60,845 bases of DNA from an uncultured Pelagibacteraceae bacterium (GTDB lineage: Bacteria > Pseudomonadota > Alphaproteobacteria > Pelagibacterales > Pelagibacteraceae). A program made the translations under genes and the position numbers. Location: contig CACISL010000008.1 of the NCBI GenBank assembly GCA_902589305.1, positions 1 to 60,845 on the forward strand, written 5' to 3'. Numbering within the stretch: position 1 is the stretch's first letter; every line of letters starts with the position of its first letter. Positions 15,235 to 23,683 of this stretch are shown here, one piece after another. Under the pieces are notes generated by a model, which saw only the letters and a list, made by a program, of their open reading frames with translations, had not been told where the DNA came from and made no database searches.

Positions 15235-16524
15235 TTAGTCTCTAATTGAATAAGCTGTAACGCCTACTTCTGCTTTATCAGTACCAAGTTTCTCAGCAGC
15301 TTTACTTATTCTCAATCCAATTGTTGATTTAAGTAAAGTGAAGGTAATCCACGATAATCCAAAGCTGAAGATGCAAACTGAAGCTGTTCCAATAAATTGA
15401 GTTCCAAAGGATGTTTCAGAGTTGGTTAAAGGAACCACTAGTGTTCCAAAAATTCCAGCGAACATATGTACTGGAATTGCTCCGACTACATCATCCAAGC
15501 CGTAGCTCTCTAACATTTTTGTACCAAAATACATTATGATTGCTCCTATAGATCCAATAAACATAGCTGTTATTGGTCCTGGAGTTAAAGGTTCTGCTGT
15601 TATAGCAACTAGTCCTGCTAATGCACCGTTAAGCATCATTACTATATCGGTTTTTCCGCCAATTAATCTTGTAATTGCCGCACCAGTGAAAGTTCCTGCT
15701 GCACCAGCTAAATGAGTATTAACAGCAATTTTTGAAATTGCATTTACATCATCAAATGTTCCCATTGCTAGTTGACTAAAACCATTAAATCCAAACCAAC
15801 CAAACCAAAGTAAAAAAGTTCCAAGAGTAACTAATGGAATACTTGAAGCCGCAAAAGGTTGCATAGATTTCTTTTCACCTTTTCTACCAAATCTTCCTTC
15901 TCGAGCACCCAGAACTATTACCCCGGCAAGTGCTGCTGCACCACCGCATCCATGAACCAATGTTGATCCAGCAAAATCTGAAAAACCGCCGCTAGCTAAC
16001 CAGCCACCTCCCCATTGCCAACCCATAGAAATTGGATAAATTAATCCTGCCATAATTGCTGCAAAAATAAAAAATGGCCAGATCTTAATTCTCTCTGCTA
16101 CTGCTCCAGACACGATTGAAGCTGTTGCACAAACGAACATCGTTTGAAAAAACCAGTCTGAATAGCCTGAATAACCTGTTTCAGCATCAGATGAGTCTGT
16201 CCAAATAGTAAATGAGCCTACATAACCACCTTCAGGCACTCCGTAAGCCAAATTGTAACCAACCAAAAAGAATACGAGTGAGCATATAGCGAATTTACCT
16301 ATATTTTTCGCGGCAATTGTCGATACACTTTTTGTTGTCACTAATCCGCTCTCAAGCATACAGAAACCTGCTGCCATGAAAGCTACTAGCACTCCGCCTA
16401 TATAAAACCCTAACGAGTTGAAAATATATTGTCCCTCCTGAGACATTGTAGTTTCTGCAAAGCTTTGAGAGCTCATTAGTAAAGCAGAAATACAACCTAA
16501 TAAAATGAAAGTTAATTTTTTCAT
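15235..16524 (-). CDS. amtB: ammonium transporter, copy 1
   Basis: A 429-residue Amt family channel. An N-terminal signal peptide (residues 1-23, ending SFAET) is followed by 11 membrane helices. Typical Amt segments are AGFCMLESGLV, GYNLAYGVPEGGYVG, SGAVAERIKIWPFF, the pore histidine motifs DFAGSTLVHGCGG and AIPVHMFAGIFG. It takes up ammonium. A closely related paralog lies 158 bp upstream on the same strand; the C-terminal motifs (RISKAAEKLGTDKAEVGVTAYSIRD) are nearly the same. No glnK is linked. A perfect 14-bp palindrome lies 24 bp before the start and may be an operator. Confidence 0.95.
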   Translation of the reverse strand: MKKLTFILLGCISALLMSSQSFAETTMSQEGQYIFNSLGFYIGGVLVAFMAAGFCMLESGLVTTKSVSTIAAKNIGKFAICSLVFFLVGYNLAYGVPEGGYVGSFTIWTDSSDAETGYSGYSDWFFQTMFVCATASIVSGAVAERIKIWPFFIFAAIMAGLIYPISMGWQWGGGWLASGGFSDFAGSTLVHGCGGAAALAGVIVLGAREGRFGRKGEKKSMQPFAASSIPLVTLGTFLLWFGWFGFNGFSQLAMGTFDDVNAISKIAVNTHLAGAAGTFTGAAITRLIGGKTDIVMMLNGALAGLVAITAEPLTPGPITAMFIGSIGAIIMYFGTKMLESYGLDDVVGAIPVHMFAGIFGTLVVPLTNSETSFGTQFIGTASVCIFSFGLSWITFTLLKSTIGLRISKAAEKLGTDKAEVGVTAYSIRD

Positions 16525-16547
16525 GTTTCCCCCTTTTTTTATTGCTG

Positions 16548-16561
16548 ATTTGATATCAAAT
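16548..16561. promoter_or_regulatory. 14-bp palindrome in front of amtB copy 1
   Basis: ATTTGATATCAAAT is a perfect inverted repeat centred about 30 bp before the amtB start codon. Its position between promoter and start would suit a repressor site. The binding protein is not identifiable. Confidence 0.45.
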
Positions 16562-16610
16562 TTCAGAGTTTTGAAGCATGAATTTAATGCATACGAGCTT
16601 TGTAAAATAA

Positions 16611-16646
16611 ATAAGGCCTGGACGGGGGATCCGAACCAGGCCTTAT
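16611..16646 (-). terminator. terminator after amtB copy 2
   Basis: A perfect 11-bp inverted repeat (ATAAGGCCTGG / CCAGGCCTTAT) around a 14-base G-rich loop, 37 bp after the stop of the upstream amtB. The minus-strand exit is T-rich (TTATTTATTTTAC). It separates the two amtB genes into two transcription units. Confidence 0.85.
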
Positions 16647-16682
16647 AATTTTTCCCAACTAACGAGGGAGGGAATATTTTTA

Positions 16683-17975
16683 TTAGTCTCTTATACCGTA
16701 AGCTATTACACCGACTTCCGCTTTGTCAGTTCCTAGTCTTTCAGCTTCTTTGCTTATTCTTAATCCAATTGTATTTTTGATAATTTGGAAAACAATAAAC
16801 GAGACTATGAATACGAATACAACAACTGAGATAGTTCCTAAGAATTGTGCTCCAAAAGTAACATCTCCATTTGTTAATGGCACTGCTAATGTACCCCATA
16901 CTCCAGCTACTAAGTGTGCTGGAATGGCTCCAACTACGTCATCAATTTTCATTTTAAACAATAGTTTTGTTGAGAAGTACATTAATACTCCTGCTATTGC
17001 TCCAATGAATATTGCAGCTAACGGACTTGGTGTTAATGGCTCTGCTGTGATACCTACTAATCCAGCAATTGCGCCGTTTAGCATCATCACCACGTCAGTT
17101 TTTCCACCAATAACTCTTGATACTGTTGCAGCGGCTAATACACCACCACCTGCAGCTAAGTTCGTATTTATATAAATTGTTGCTACTGCTGAAACGTCTT
17201 CTAATGTTCCAGAAGCTAACTGAGATCCACCATTGAATCCGAACCAACCTAACCAAAGTATGAATACTCCAAGTGTTGCTAACGGAATTGATGATGCAGC
17301 AAATGGTGCCATCGGTTTAGCCTCGCCTTTTCCTGAAAATCTACCAGTTCTAGCGCCTAATACGATTGCGCCTGCAAGAGCCGCAGCTCCTCCAGCAGCA
17401 TGTACTAACGTTGAACCAGCAAAGTCTGAAAATCCAGCTACCGATAACCATCCGCCGCCCCACTGCCAGCCCATTGAAATTGGATAAATAATTCCAGTTA
17501 AAATTGCGGCAAATAAGAAAAATGGCCAGATCTTAATTCTTTCAGCTAAAGTACCCGATACGATAGACATTGTAGTGGCACAGAACACCATTTGGAAAAA
17601 CCAATCAGAGCCATCAGAATATCCTGTCTCTAATGATGAATTGTCACTCCATGGTGTAAATGAGCCTATATATCCGCCTTCTGGGATACCGTAAGCTAAA
17701 TTGTAACCAACCAACCAGAACATTACTCCGGCGATTGAGTATAAACCTATATTTTTAGCACAGATTGCTGATACAGATTTTGATGTTACTAATCCTGACT
17801 CTAACATTGCGAAACCTGCGGCCATCCACATGACCAAGAAACCTGACATTAAAAATAATAGGGTATTAAAAATGTATTGTACTTCAGCAGACACAGTAGT
17901 CTCAGCATATCCAAGACCAGCAAAGCCAAAATAAATGGCTGTACCTGCAAAAAAGTATCCTAAGTATTTTTTCAT
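16683..17975 (-). CDS. amtB: ammonium transporter, copy 2
   Basis: A 430-residue Amt channel with an N-terminal signal peptide (residues 1-24, ending GYAET) and 11 membrane helices. Marker segments: AGFAMLESGLV, GYNLAYGIPEGGYIG, SGTLAERIKIWPFF, DFAGSTLVHAAGG and AIPAHLVAGVWG, with the two pore histidines present. It differs from copy 1 in several helices, so the duplication is old enough for change of affinity or regulation. It has its own leader with a hairpin covering the ribosome binding site and its own terminator. GC and codon use are slightly higher than in nearby genes, as expected for a strongly expressed gene. Confidence 0.95.
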   Translation of the reverse strand: MKKYLGYFFAGTAIYFGFAGLGYAETTVSAEVQYIFNTLLFLMSGFLVMWMAAGFAMLESGLVTSKSVSAICAKNIGLYSIAGVMFWLVGYNLAYGIPEGGYIGSFTPWSDNSSLETGYSDGSDWFFQMVFCATTMSIVSGTLAERIKIWPFFLFAAILTGIIYPISMGWQWGGGWLSVAGFSDFAGSTLVHAAGGAAALAGAIVLGARTGRFSGKGEAKPMAPFAASSIPLATLGVFILWLGWFGFNGGSQLASGTLEDVSAVATIYINTNLAAGGGVLAAATVSRVIGGKTDVVMMLNGAIAGLVGITAEPLTPSPLAAIFIGAIAGVLMYFSTKLLFKMKIDDVVGAIPAHLVAGVWGTLAVPLTNGDVTFGAQFLGTISVVVFVFIVSFIVFQIIKNTIGLRISKEAERLGTDKAEVGVIAYGIRD

Positions 17976-17981
17976 AACTAA

Positions 17982-17998
17982 CTCCCTTGTTAAGGGAG
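17982..17998 (-). promoter_or_regulatory. hairpin covering the ribosome binding site of amtB copy 2
   Basis: On the minus strand CTCCCTT-AAC-AAGGGAG forms a perfect 7-bp stem with a 3-base loop. The 3' arm AAGGGAG is the Shine-Dalgarno sequence, ending 6 bases before the ATG at 17975. Folding would hide the site, so translation may depend on melting or a binding factor. Confidence 0.55.
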
Positions 17999-18068
17999 CG
18001 TTATAGGGTTTAAAAATTTGAAAAAGAATTGAATTGTCTTAATTTGAGCTATGCAGTTTTTGCAAGTA

Positions 18069-18105
18069 TTTAGCCCTTATTTAGATTTATCAAATAAGGG
18101 CTAAA
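18069..18105 (-). terminator. terminator after the HU gene
   Basis: A perfect 14-bp inverted repeat (TTTAGCCCTTATTT / AAATAAGGGCTAAA) with a 9-base loop, 9 bp beyond the HU stop codon. Confidence 0.8.
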
Positions 18106-18113
18106 TAAAACGT

Positions 18114-18389
18114 TTATCGGTTAAACATTTCTTTTAAGCTTTTAGCAGGTAAAAACTTAACTTTCTGAGATGCAGCAATTTGAATTGACTCGCCTGTTCG
18201 AGGGTTTCTTCCTACCCTAGCTTTCCTTTTTGCTACTTTATAAGTACCAAATCCAGCTATTTTAACAGTATCGTCGTTCTTTAACGCATCCAAAATAATA
18301 GTCGTTATTGAGTCAAAAGTTCTCTCAGCATCAGCTTTGCTTTGACCCAGTGTGGACGATATTTTTGCTACTAGTTGTTTTTTATTCAT
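18114..18389 (-). CDS. hup: HU-family DNA-binding protein
   Basis: A 91-residue histone-like protein. The hallmark arm GRNPRTGESIQI (about residues 60-71) with its intercalating proline is intact, preceded by GFGTYKVAKRKAR and followed by KVKFLPAKSLKEMFN. HU/IHF proteins bend and compact DNA; sequence alone favours HU over an IHF subunit. Single-gene unit with a strong terminator behind it and a 141-bp leader rich in inverted repeats, which may serve autoregulation. Confidence 0.93.
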   Translation of the reverse strand: MNKKQLVAKISSTLGQSKADAERTFDSITTIILDALKNDDTVKIAGFGTYKVAKRKARVGRNPRTGESIQIAASQKVKFLPAKSLKEMFNR

Positions 18390-18426
18390 TTATGCCCCTT
18401 AGTTATTTACAATTTCTATAAAAATC

Positions 18427-18507
18427 CAATAAAATCAACATTTTTTTGGTGTTTCACGTAAATATCAACACAATATATTGTGTGGTCAAAAATCGTTGAT
18501 TTTATTG
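18427..18507. repeat. 13-bp inverted repeat enclosing a 16-bp palindrome upstream of HU
   Basis: CAATAAAATCAAC (18427-18439) and GTTGATTTTATTG (18495-18507) are perfect inverted copies 55 bp apart. Between them lies the perfect 16-bp palindrome ACACAATATATTGTGT (18468-18483). All lie in the only gap between HU and rseP, 38-118 bp before the HU start. Either a nested operator or a foldable leader. Confidence 0.6.
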
Positions 18508-18530
18508 ACTTTTTTGACTAAAAAAATGGC

Positions 18531-19649
18531 TTAAAATAAGCCTAAATCTCTTAAATCATTAAATGTTGTGAAAAACATTAAAGAAAGTAGTAAAAAAAGA
18601 CCGATTCGAAAGAATCCTTCCTGGGTCTTTTGAGTTAGAGGTCTACCTAAAATCTTTTCAAAAGCATAAAACATTAAGTGTCCTCCATCTAACATAGGAA
18701 TAGGCAACAAATTAATAAATCCTAAGCTTATCGAAATGTAGGCCATAATGCTTAAAAAAGCTATAAAACCCATTTTTGCAACCTGACCAGTTATTTTAGC
18801 TATTTTTATAGGGCCACCTAATTGAGTGGTGTCTCCTGTGCCTTTAAACATTGAAATAATAAAATTCCATGAAGCATCAATTACAAACCAAGTCTCTTTA
18901 AAAGCATAAAACAAAGCGGTTGCTGGGCCCAATCTTTCTCTATTAATCTCATCATTTAAAGGTGCTATTTTTATACCGATAATCTTTTTATTTGCTTTAT
19001 TGCCTAAAGAGTCCTCCCCTTTAGTTACCTCAGGTTTTACAGAAAATGTAATTTCACTGTCATTTCTTAATATACCGATATCAATTATCTCTGATGAAGA
19101 GGAATTAATGAAAGCGGAAACCTCCATGATGCTATTTACATCTTTGCCATTTATAGATTGAATAATATCACCTGATTTAATTCCTGCCTCTTCAGCAGGG
19201 CTTTCTATTTGAACCTCTTGTATTTGAGCAGGAGTAAAATCTTTTCCCGCGAACATATAGATGAATGCAAAAATAAATATTGCTAGTAAAAAATTTGCAA
19301 AAGGTCCAGCCGCTACTATTATAGATCTTTGATATAAAGGTTTGACTACAAATAATTTTTCTTGATCTTCTTTGCTGTATTTTTTTAACAATTCTTCTTG
19401 CTCTGCTTGACTAAAAACATTTCTATCACCAAAAAATTTTACATATCCTCCAAGAGGAATTGCGCAGAATTTCCACCTAGTTCCAGATTTGTCATTAAAA
19501 CCAAATATTTCTTTACCAAATCCTACAGAAAAATCTGTGACACCTACTCCATACTTCTTAGCATAATAATAATGACCATATTCATGAATAAATACTACAA
19601 CCGTAAGTAGTATTATGAACGGTATGATGAAAGAAATTAAAATTTCCAC
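18531..19649 (-). CDS. rseP: site-2 intramembrane metalloprotease RseP
   Basis: A 372-residue membrane zinc protease. HEYGH at residues 22-26 gives the zinc-binding HExxH in the first helix; a PDZ domain lies around residues 120-200 (ESPAEEAGIKSGDIIQSINGK), and the third metal ligand is in LLPIPMLDGGHL. It cuts membrane-anchored anti-sigma factors or signal peptides within the membrane. In many proteobacteria it sits in the dxr-bamA cluster; here it follows a LysR gene whose last 13 bp it overlaps, so its start region lies within that gene. No anti-sigma substrate is encoded nearby. Confidence 0.94.
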   Translation of the reverse strand: MEILISFIIPFIILLTVVVFIHEYGHYYYAKKYGVGVTDFSVGFGKEIFGFNDKSGTRWKFCAIPLGGYVKFFGDRNVFSQAEQEELLKKYSKEDQEKLFVVKPLYQRSIIVAAGPFANFLLAIFIFAFIYMFAGKDFTPAQIQEVQIESPAEEAGIKSGDIIQSINGKDVNSIMEVSAFINSSSSEIIDIGILRNDSEITFSVKPEVTKGEDSLGNKANKKIIGIKIAPLNDEINRERLGPATALFYAFKETWFVIDASWNFIISMFKGTGDTTQLGGPIKIAKITGQVAKMGFIAFLSIMAYISISLGFINLLPIPMLDGGHLMFYAFEKILGRPLTQKTQEGFFRIGLFLLLSLMFFTTFNDLRDLGLF

Positions 19650-20527
19650 TCGTTTACCTTGCTAAAAAGAAAGTTTCTAAAAGCCATAAGTCTCGCATTA
19701 TTTTTTAGAGAAGATGGATAAACAAAATGTGTTTCGGTCGGTTTGCCTGGTTCGTTTGGTAAAACTTTTGAGATACCACTAATATTGTGAGCTATGTAAT
19801 CTGGAAGCGCAGCTAAACCAACACCGCTTTGAACAGCTAATAATAGGCCATAAACGCTATTTACTTTCATCAAAGATCTTCTTTTCTTTCCATCTTTTGA
19901 GCCAACCTTCAATACCCAATCAGGATTATAAACAGGAGAAGGAGCTCCTTTACCATAAGTAATAAATTTGTGTTTATCTAAATCTTTAAGCGTTTTTGGA
20001 TAACCATTTTTTTCTAAATAATCATTTGAACCATATATGTGATAATTGAAATCTACGAATTTTTTCTGAATTAAATTTAATTGTTTTGGTCGTCTCATTC
20101 TGATGGCTACATCAGCTTCACGAGTTGCTAAATCTAGCTCTCTATCATCGAAAATTAATTCAATTTCTATACCTGGGTGTAGATCCATGAATTCTTTTAT
20201 TCTAGGTGTAAGCCATGTAGTTCCAAAACTTACAACAGTAGTTACAACAAGTTTACCATTTAGTTTATCTTTATGGCCGCTTAAGTTTGACTCAACATCT
20301 TTCAATTTGGAGATAACTTCGTGGGCTGATTTAAAAAGATACTCACCATTTTCAGTAAGTACTAAACCTCTGGCATGACGTTCAAATAATTGGACCTTTA
20401 AATCGGCTTCTAAACCTTGAATTTGGCGGCTAATTGCAGATTGGCTTAAATTTAAAATGGTTGATGCTTTAGTAAAACTCGATGCCTCAGCAACAGTATG
20501 AAAAATCTTTAATTTATCCCAATCCAT
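19637..20527 (-). CDS. LysR-family transcriptional regulator
   Basis: A 296-residue regulator. The N-terminal winged helix-turn-helix is plain (FHTVAEASSFTKASTILNLS then QSAISRQIQGLE); residues about 90-290 form the periplasmic-binding-like effector domain. It lies 18 bp downstream of acuI in what appears to be a folE-acuI-lysR-rseP transcription unit, rather than divergent from a target gene, which is unusual for the family. The likely target might be acuI or its own operon. The effector cannot be read from sequence. Confidence 0.92.
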   Translation of the reverse strand: MDWDKLKIFHTVAEASSFTKASTILNLSQSAISRQIQGLEADLKVQLFERHARGLVLTENGEYLFKSAHEVISKLKDVESNLSGHKDKLNGKLVVTTVVSFGTTWLTPRIKEFMDLHPGIEIELIFDDRELDLATREADVAIRMRRPKQLNLIQKKFVDFNYHIYGSNDYLEKNGYPKTLKDLDKHKFITYGKGAPSPVYNPDWVLKVGSKDGKKRRSLMKVNSVYGLLLAVQSGVGLAALPDYIAHNISGISKVLPNEPGKPTETHFVYPSSLKNNARLMAFRNFLFSKVNEWKF

Positions 20528-20545
20528 TATTTAAATGATTATAGT

Positions 20546-21547
20546 TTATTTATTTGGATTTACTACTGCTCTTCCAGAAAACTCACCTTTTAAAAGCTTG
20601 GGAAAAGTATCTAAAAGTTCAGTAAACGAGAGCTCTTTTGTAAATGATTGAACTTTAGAAAAATCTATCAATTTGGCTGCTTCACCCCATACAAACTCTC
20701 TTCGTTTTATTGAGGAACCAGAAGAATCGATGCCCCATAGTTTTACTCCTCTTATAATAAAAGGCATTACATTTGTGTTGATTTTTATTCCCCCTGCATT
20801 TCCACAGGCAGCAACGATTCCGCCAGGTTTTGTTTGTGCAAATATCTTTGTTAAAGCAGCACCGCCAACAGTATCAACAACTCCATCCCAAACTCCTTTT
20901 TCTAGAAGTTTACTTTCTCCTTCGAATTCTTTTCTTTCTATAATGTTTTTTGCGCCTAAACTTTTTAGATAATCATTTTTATCTTTTTTTCCTGTTACAG
21001 CGTGAACATCATATCCCATTTTAGATAAGATCATCACAGCAATACTTCCAACACCACCCGTAGCACCAGTTACCAAAACATCTTTTATTTTTTCACCTAA
21101 CAACAATTCCTCTTTAGCTTTAACTGCAAAAGAACATAGAAGAGCCGTAAAACCTGCTGTACCTAGCATCATAGACTTTTGAGTATCTAAATCTTTTGGT
21201 ATCTTAATTAAAAAATTTGCGTCAACTTTAGCGTACTGAGCAAAACCACCAAAGAAAGCTTCTCCTACCCTAAAACCAGTCAAAATTATTTTATCATCTT
21301 TTTTAAATTTATCATCTTCACTTTCAACAACAGTACCTGAAAAATCTATACCTGGAACGAAAGGAAATTTTCTAACAATCTTGCCCCCATTGTTCAAAAT
21401 CAATGCGTCTTTATAATTAAGACTTGAATAATCTATTTTGACTAAAACGTTTCCATCTTTAAGATGACTTGTGTCGATTTCTTTAATTTCTCTTGTAAAT
21501 TTTTCTTTTTGATTATCTATGACTACAGCTTTAAATTTTTGAGACAT
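20546..21547 (-). CDS. acuI: acrylyl-CoA reductase AcuI / YhdH-type quinone oxidoreductase
   Basis: A 333-residue medium-chain dehydrogenase of the YhdH/AcuI group. The NADPH-binding loop VTGATGGVGSIAV lies near residues 153-165; the N-terminal half carries YSSLNYKDAL and FVPGIDFSGTV, typical of this zinc-free group. AcuI reduces acryloyl-CoA to propionyl-CoA, the detoxifying step after DMSP or acrylate breakdown, which is relevant for a marine alphaproteobacterium. Its start abuts the folE stop without gap. No dddP, dddL or other DMSP lyase gene is in the window, so the source of acrylate must be elsewhere. Confidence 0.85.
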   Translation of the reverse strand: MSQKFKAVVIDNQKEKFTREIKEIDTSHLKDGNVLVKIDYSSLNYKDALILNNGGKIVRKFPFVPGIDFSGTVVESEDDKFKKDDKIILTGFRVGEAFFGGFAQYAKVDANFLIKIPKDLDTQKSMMLGTAGFTALLCSFAVKAKEELLLGEKIKDVLVTGATGGVGSIAVMILSKMGYDVHAVTGKKDKNDYLKSLGAKNIIERKEFEGESKLLEKGVWDGVVDTVGGAALTKIFAQTKPGGIVAACGNAGGIKINTNVMPFIIRGVKLWGIDSSGSSIKRREFVWGEAAKLIDFSKVQSFTKELSFTELLDTFPKLLKGEFSGRAVVNPNK

Positions 21548-22156
21548 TTATTTTTTAATATATCTTAAATATCTATTTTGAATAGCTAAGTCTTCTCTGA
21601 AAGAACCTAAAAAATAGTTAGTAACTGTTGTCGCTTTCTCCTTTTTAACCCCTCTCATTGTCATGCATTGATGGGCCGCGTCAATAGTAACTGCAACACC
21701 TTTAGCGTCTAATGAATTCATCAAAGTTTTGGCGACCTGCATTGTAAGTCTTTCTTGAGTTTGAAGTCTTTTAGAGAATATTTCTACCGTTCTTGCTAAT
21801 TTACTTAATCCTACAACTTTTTTGTTTGGAATATAAGCAACATGTGCCACTCCAATTATTGGCGCCATATGATGTTCACAATGACTTTCAAGTGTTATGT
21901 TTTTTTCAACTACCATATCATCATAACCCTCCACGTCTCCAAACGTTTTGGATAAATCAGCTTCAGCATCTTGATGATAACCTTTGAAATATTCCTTAAA
22001 AGCTTTGATTACTCTCTTAGGTGTCTCAACAAGACCTTCCCTGTTAGGATCTTCGCCTATCCATTTAAGAATAGTTTTAAAAGCCTCTTCAGCCTGTTTA
22101 TCAGAAACTTCGGGCTTTTTTGAGGAGCTTTTATCTGCGTTTTTAACTAACTTCAT
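21548..22156 (-). CDS. folE: GTP cyclohydrolase I FolE
   Basis: A 202-residue enzyme. Zinc and catalytic motifs are complete: ESHCEHHMAPIIG (Cys and two His), SKLARTVEIFSKRLQTQERLT and the late AAHQCMTMRGV with the second zinc cysteine. It converts GTP to 7,8-dihydroneopterin triphosphate, the entry step of folate synthesis. First gene of a minus-strand unit with acuI directly attached; divergent from hisI with about 74 bp between starts. Linked in function to the CADD-like pABA synthase and to the folate-using glycine cleavage genes of this window. Confidence 0.96.
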   Translation of the reverse strand: MKLVKNADKSSSKKPEVSDKQAEEAFKTILKWIGEDPNREGLVETPKRVIKAFKEYFKGYHQDAEADLSKTFGDVEGYDDMVVEKNITLESHCEHHMAPIIGVAHVAYIPNKKVVGLSKLARTVEIFSKRLQTQERLTMQVAKTLMNSLDAKGVAVTIDAAHQCMTMRGVKKEKATTVTNYFLGSFREDLAIQNRYLRYIKK

Positions 22157-22230
22157 TGTTACAAGGTTTTATAGGACATATCTGATTAATGCAAATTGCT
22201 ATTTTGTCTTTTTTTCATTATTTTACCCTC

Positions 22231-22698
22231 ATGTTCAAAAAGAGAGAAAGCGTATTTGAGGTAGAGGAAGGGAAATTTCTATCTCCTAAATTTGATAAAG
22301 ATGGACTTATTTCAGTAACTACTTCTGACAGTGGTTCCGGTGAATTGTTGATGCATGGTTATATGAATGAGGAAGCTCTTAAAAAAACAATTGAAACAAA
22401 AGAGGCTCATTATTGGAGCAGATCTAGAAAAGATATATGGCACAAAGGTAAGACAAGTGGTTTTGTGCAAAAAGTTATTGATTTAAGAATAGATGATGAT
22501 CAGGATGCTTTGTGGATGTCAGTAGACATAGGAAACGGAGCAAGCTGCCATGTAGGATATAAATCATGCTTTTATAGATCAATACCTTTAGGAAAAATTG
22601 AAAATGCTGAAGAGATAAAATTAGAATTCAGAGAAAAAGAAAAAAAATTTGATCCTGAAAAAGTTTATAAAGGTCAAACAAATCCAACTAAGCTTTAA
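22231..22698 (+). CDS. hisI: phosphoribosyl-AMP cyclohydrolase HisI
   Basis: About 155 residues from the ATG at 22231. The core HYWSRSRKDIWHKG (substrate loop) and the metal-binding cysteines in GNGASCHVGYKSCFYRS are typical. It opens the purine ring of PR-AMP in the third step of histidine synthesis. It lacks the HisE pyrophosphatase half. An upstream in-frame ATG at 22189 would add 14 hydrophobic residues and is unlikely. The other his genes are not here, apart from a possible HisN-type phosphatase at 29989. Two bases separate it from the next gene. Confidence 0.94.
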   Translation: MFKKRESVFEVEEGKFLSPKFDKDGLISVTTSDSGSGELLMHGYMNEEALKKTIETKEAHYWSRSRKDIWHKGKTSGFVQKVIDLRIDDDQDALWMSVDIGNGASCHVGYKSCFYRSIPLGKIENAEEIKLEFREKEKKFDPEKVYKGQTNPTKL

Positions 22699-22700
22699 TT

Positions 22701-23309
22701 ATGAGAGTAATTAGTCCTTTTGGTCCTAAAATAGCTAAACTAAAATTTTCGAATAAATTAATAAAAAAAATTAATTTTGAGGTAGATCAAATTTTAAATC
22801 AAAAGAGTGTATTAAAAAAACTTGATTACTCTAAAAAGTTAGTGGGACAGGTAAAGCAAGAATTTCAATTACCAAAATCTTTTATAAAAAACAATTTAGA
22901 AAAAGTAATATCAAATGAAGTAAAAAAATATATTTTTCAAACCATTGGAAAAAAAGTGAAAAAAATTTCAATCAAAAATTTTTGGATTGTAAGGCAATTT
23001 AATAATGAATATAATCCTATTCATTACCATGACGGACATATATCTGGTGTGGGTTATTTAAAGATTCCAAAATTTATGTCAAAAAATAATAAGAAATCTC
23101 AAATCGATGGAACAATTGACTTTATTAATGGAAATAAAATGTTTTTAAGTGATAGTATTTACAATCATCAACCAAAAGTGGGAGATGTAATACTTTTTCC
23201 ACATTATTTGATGCATACAGCATATCCATTTAAATCAAGCGGAGAAAGAAGATCTTTTTCATTTAATTTGGAAATAGATAAAGAGATTGCAAATGTTTTT
23301 TCAAAATGA
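22701..23309 (+). CDS. putative 2-oxoglutarate/Fe(II) oxygenase (TIGR02466 type)
   Basis: A 202-residue protein with a double-stranded beta-helix pattern. NPIHYHDGHISGVGYLKIP holds the first iron ligands, LFPHYLMHTAYPF the distal histidine, and SGERRSFSFNLEI the arginine for 2-oxoglutarate, as in the TIGR02466 family common in marine bacteria and cyanophages. Substrate unknown. Between hisI (2-bp gap) and the DUF2237 gene (4-bp overlap), so in one unit, without any evident functional link. Confidence 0.8.
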   Translation: MRVISPFGPKIAKLKFSNKLIKKINFEVDQILNQKSVLKKLDYSKKLVGQVKQEFQLPKSFIKNNLEKVISNEVKKYIFQTIGKKVKKISIKNFWIVRQFNNEYNPIHYHDGHISGVGYLKIPKFMSKNNKKSQIDGTIDFINGNKMFLSDSIYNHQPKVGDVILFPHYLMHTAYPFKSSGERRSFSFNLEIDKEIANVFSK

Positions 23310-23683
23310 GTAAAGAAATTCAAAAAAATGTTTTTGGTGAGCCTCTAGAACCATGCTCTAATGATCCAATAACAGGTTGGTTTAGAGATGGATGTTGTAA
23401 TACAGATAAAAATGATAGAGGAGTTCATACAGTTTGTGCAAAAGTAACGGATGAATTTCTACTTTGGTCAAAAAAGGTGGGTAATGATTTAATTACACCT
23501 CATCCTGAATTTGGTTTTCCTGGGTTAAAAGACGGTGATTGTTGGTGTGTTTGTGCTACATGGTATGCTAGGGCGATTGAAGAGGACGCTGCTTGCTCGG
23601 TTTATCTAAAGAAAACTAATATTAAAACTTTGGAACTTATACCAATTGAAAAATTAAAAAAATTTGCCGTGGATTTATCCTAG
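23306..23683 (+). CDS. DUF2237 family protein
   Basis: A 125-residue cysteine-rich protein. VFGEPLEPCS, TGWFRDGCCNT, DRGVHTVCAKVT, FGFPGLKDGDCWCVCATWYARA are the conserved pieces of DUF2237, a small family of unknown function with invariant cysteines and tryptophans suggestive of metal or redox chemistry. It overlaps the previous gene by 4 bp (ATGA) and its end overlaps the TPR gene's end by 4 bp. Confidence 0.88.
   Translation: MSKEIQKNVFGEPLEPCSNDPITGWFRDGCCNTDKNDRGVHTVCAKVTDEFLLWSKKVGNDLITPHPEFGFPGLKDGDCWCVCATWYARAIEEDAACSVYLKKTNIKTLELIPIEKLKKFAVDLS

Noticed and set aside
16723-17175. A 150-residue open frame on the plus strand inside amtB copy 2, and similar long antisense frames inside gcvP, aprA and acuI.
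   Set aside because: They mirror strongly conserved genes, show no family motif, and have low-complexity or odd composition; they are shadows of the real frames.
18531-20527. A sigma factor or anti-sigma factor next to rseP.
   Set aside because: I checked for ECF sigma and RseA/ChrR-like genes around rseP and in the stress island and saw none; the neighbours are HU and a LysR regulator.
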